64,000 nucleotides of DNA, taken from NCBI RefSeq assembly GCF_030034735.1, contig NZ_CP125370.1, positions 5,317,001 through 5,381,000 of the forward strand. Reading direction: 5' to 3'. The notes beneath the pieces are model-generated. The model made no database searches. It worked only from the letters and a program-made list of their open reading frames with translations, and was not told the DNA's origin. Positions 61,996 through 64,000 of this stretch are shown here, one piece after another. The translations under genes and the position numbers were made by a program. The DNA comes from Paenibacillus sp. RC334. Its GTDB lineage: Bacteria > Bacillota > Bacilli > Paenibacillales > Paenibacillaceae. Numbering within the stretch: position 1 is the stretch's first letter; every line of letters starts with the position of its first letter.

Positions 61996-63030
61996 TGGAT
62001 GAATATAAATTAGGGACTGCCGTCCAAATTCAAAATGCTCGCTCAGGCTCGATGTTCCTATCTGGGACCACAGTAAAACAAGGATACCGCAGGGAAGCAG
62101 CGTTTTTCGGTAGGGTAAACCAAATATATCGGATATCCCCACCGCGGATGCATAGAAGAACAAAGCCACTTTAAAAAAGTCCCCGATCAGTACAGACATC
62201 AGTATAATGACATCGGGACGCTGGACGTATTCCGAAAGCTGGACATTCGCAAACGTGCTTAATAATGGAAAGATAGAACGCTCCGTTATATCCGTACCCA
62301 GCACGGTTACATTTAATATGGCGACTTCAACTAAAACGATACCCGCAGCTATAATGCCCACATAACCTGCTCTGGTCATCTGTGAAGGCTTATGTACACA
62401 AGGGATAAACATCATGAAACAGATCATTTCACCGTAAGGAAAAGGCAAACGTTCTCTAATTACTGAGCTGAGTACAGGCTTAAAGCCCTGACTCATTACA
62501 GGCCTCAGCTCTTCCAGATGAATGCTGCCCGATAAGATTAATAGTGTAGTTCCCCAGAAAATGACGAGTAACACCACCGAAAGAAAGATCTGTCCAGTGC
62601 GGGCCAACACTTCAAATCCGAGCCAGAGAACATAAATCACACATATTACCATCAGAAAGGCAACGACCATACTTGGTGTTTTTTCCAGTATGGAGACACG
62701 GACCAGCTCAGTCTCATCGCGTAGATTTCTACTGGTTAAATACAGAAAAAACAGAATGTACAGTATCCCCACTGCTGTTCCACTCGTATTCCCGAGCAAT
62801 TTACGGGCATAGGTGGTCAACGTTTGGCCGGGAAACATTTCTGCTGTGTAGGTATACATTCGGAACAATACGATCCCGACACCCATAGCGATGAGCTGGG
62901 CAATCCATGTATCCCGTTCATATTCATTATCCAAATTGATAATGACCGCATTTCCCAGCAGAAAATGGAACATAAGAATGAGCATTTGCCCGGTACTGAC
63001 CAGCCTTACGTGTCCAAGACCATGATTCAC
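61906..63030 (-). CDS. Spore germination permease GerB/GerAB family
   Basis: The 374-residue protein has about ten membrane spans. It begins RLVSTGQMLILMFHFLLGNAV (about 9-29), has LRDETELVRVSILEKTPSMV and FPYGEMICFMMFIPCV, and a late ILMSVLIGDFFKVALFFYAS, all typical of GerAB-type germinant-receptor B subunits. It overlaps the next upstream gene (63027) by four bases (ATGA). No A or C subunit gene is adjacent in the window; they may lie upstream of 64000. Confidence 0.85.
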   Translation of the reverse strand: MNHGLGHVRLVSTGQMLILMFHFLLGNAVIINLDNEYERDTWIAQLIAMGVGIVLFRMYTYTAEMFPGQTLTTYARKLLGNTSGTAVGILYILFFLYLTSRNLRDETELVRVSILEKTPSMVVAFLMVICVIYVLWLGFEVLARTGQIFLSVVLLVIFWGTTLLILSGSIHLEELRPVMSQGFKPVLSSVIRERLPFPYGEMICFMMFIPCVHKPSQMTRAGYVGIIAAGIVLVEVAILNVTVLGTDITERSIFPLLSTFANVQLSEYVQRPDVIILMSVLIGDFFKVALFFYASAVGISDIFGLPYRKTLLPCGILVLLWSQIGTSSLSEHFEFGRQSLIYIHPLFVYIFPILLFLMALVRRSRVRRGNSQKT

Positions 63031-64000
63031 GAAGCATTCTCCTTCCTTGTTGTGTTTTCGGTCTTCTTAAACCAGGACACCATTAGCAACAGGAGCGGGA
63101 AAAATACAGAAAATATAGGGAATATGTATTTCAACACGAAATCGCCTATTTTAATATGCTCCTGATAGCTTTGAGCCATCAGTACCGAAGATATGAGCAT
63201 AATTATTCCGAATGGCAGCAGCAACTTGCGGCTAGAAGTGTTAAATACGTCTTCTGCTGCCTTTATCGCCGCATAATAGAAAATAAAGATCTTAAAAAAA
63301 TCAAAGATAATAACGGTCATGACCCCAATAACATCCACCCTGTCGATGAAATCCGATATTTCCACCTTGCTGATCGTGGATAGTATCGGGTACGTGGCCC
63401 GCTGGAACACGTCCTCTCCGAGTGAAAGTACGTTTACCAGCGCAACTATGGTCAGGATGATGCCCCCCAGCAGCACAGCGGAAACACCAACGCCGTTGGC
63501 ACGATAGTCTTTCTTTAATGTGGGAAGAATCATCGTAAAGGTAACCATCTCACCAAACGGCAGCATCAAGGCCTGTGAATAAATCACCCGCCATATCGGC
63601 TGCCAGCCATGCTGGGCAATAGGCAGCAGATTCCCCCAGTCCACAATGCCGGACAACATGAGCATTACATTCGTTGCGAGCCCCAGTACCAGCATAAAGA
63701 CCAGCAGCCAAATCGCTGTTCGCCCCGCCACTTCAAGCCCTAAATGCATCACGTACATCACAAGCGCGATCATCAGAGCACTGATGATGATTAACGGTGT
63801 ATGCGGGAGTGTCCGATCGGCAATCAGTGTCCCCGTATCTCGAAGATCACGTGCCCCACCGTACATAAAAAAAACAATATACAAAAAAGCAATCACGCCT
63901 CCTGCCTTTCTGCCCATGATAACTTTGCTGTATTGCGTCATAAGCAAATTGGGGTAGCGTCTGTGAAGGCTGCCGTAGCACAGAAAAAGCAGGGCCCCAA
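63027..64000 (-). CDS. Spore germination permease GerB/GerAB family, partial at window end
   Basis: The open frame continues through base 64000 (LLFLCYGSLHRRYPNLLMTQ before the first internal ATG at 63947), so the N-terminus lies outside the window. Visible parts include YIVFFMYGGARDLRDTGTLI, LPFGEMVTFTMILPTL and VDVIGVMTVIIFDFFKIFIF. It is a paralogue of the permease after it and is translationally coupled to it. Two B subunits in tandem is unusual. Confidence 0.85.
   Translation of the reverse strand, partial: GALLFLCYGSLHRRYPNLLMTQYSKVIMGRKAGGVIAFLYIVFFMYGGARDLRDTGTLIADRTLPHTPLIIISALMIALVMYVMHLGLEVAGRTAIWLLVFMLVLGLATNVMLMLSGIVDWGNLLPIAQHGWQPIWRVIYSQALMLPFGEMVTFTMILPTLKKDYRANGVGVSAVLLGGIILTIVALVNVLSLGEDVFQRATYPILSTISKVEISDFIDRVDVIGVMTVIIFDFFKIFIFYYAAIKAAEDVFNTSSRKLLLPFGIIMLISSVLMAQSYQEHIKIGDFVLKYIFPIFSVFFPLLLLMVSWFKKTENTTRKENAS

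Overview
The window looks like chromosomal DNA of a spore-forming Firmicute of the Paenibacillus polymyxa type. The evidence is strong AGGAGG ribosome-binding sites, two sets of GerA/GerB/GerC-type germination genes, a PerR-type and an AbrB-type regulator, and an anaerobic-type cobalamin operon in the gene order known from Bacillus megaterium. The genus is an inference; no rRNA or tRNA gene is present to confirm it.

Layout. 1-6130 is an AT-rich, decayed accessory region: glycosyltransferase-like genes, broken nucleotidyltransferase-type genes, a group II intron interrupted by an IS1182-type element, and an IS630 remnant. 6250-12740 is ordinary chromosome (flavin monooxygenase, AI-2E-type transporter, LCP protein, cation efflux protein, DEAD-box helicase with exact 75-bp repeats). 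13160-19120 is a run of poorly known genes (HEAT-like, very acidic, SUKH-like) resembling an immunity-protein neighbourhood. 19140-25290 holds a TetR gene coupled to an oxidoreductase stub, a secreted esterase behind an odd promoter-terminator leader, IS debris and an MFS/HxlR pair. 25460-28450 is a polar amino-acid ABC operon. 28670-34640 has a SulP transporter with a structured leader, a UbiB-like kinase, a phasin-like protein, a ThuA-like protein and an AbrB-type regulator.

34800-46470 is the cobalamin operon, read leftward from a cobalamin riboswitch: cbiH60, cbiX, cbiJ, cbiC, cbiD, cbiET, cbiL, cbiF, cbiG, cbiA. A LOG-family gene and a uroporphyrinogen-III synthase lie just upstream. 48200-52780 is a gerA-gerC-small membrane gene-gerB germination operon that carries an internally deleted gerB stub. 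52900-64000 holds pirin, LysR/EamA, a chemoreceptor, DoxX, an M56/BlaI pair, an atypical OmpR-type regulator, PerR and two tandem GerB-type permeases, the last cut by the window edge.

The most interesting signals are the SulP leader (a candidate riboswitch of a type I cannot name), the identical 19-bp operators in front of blaI and doxX that suggest a small BlaI regulon, the cbi leader with a distal terminator, the nested intron/IS with both intron ends still visible, the esterase leader with a promoter followed at once by a terminator, and a perfect 32-bp palindrome. I found no CRISPR array and no clearly new defence system.
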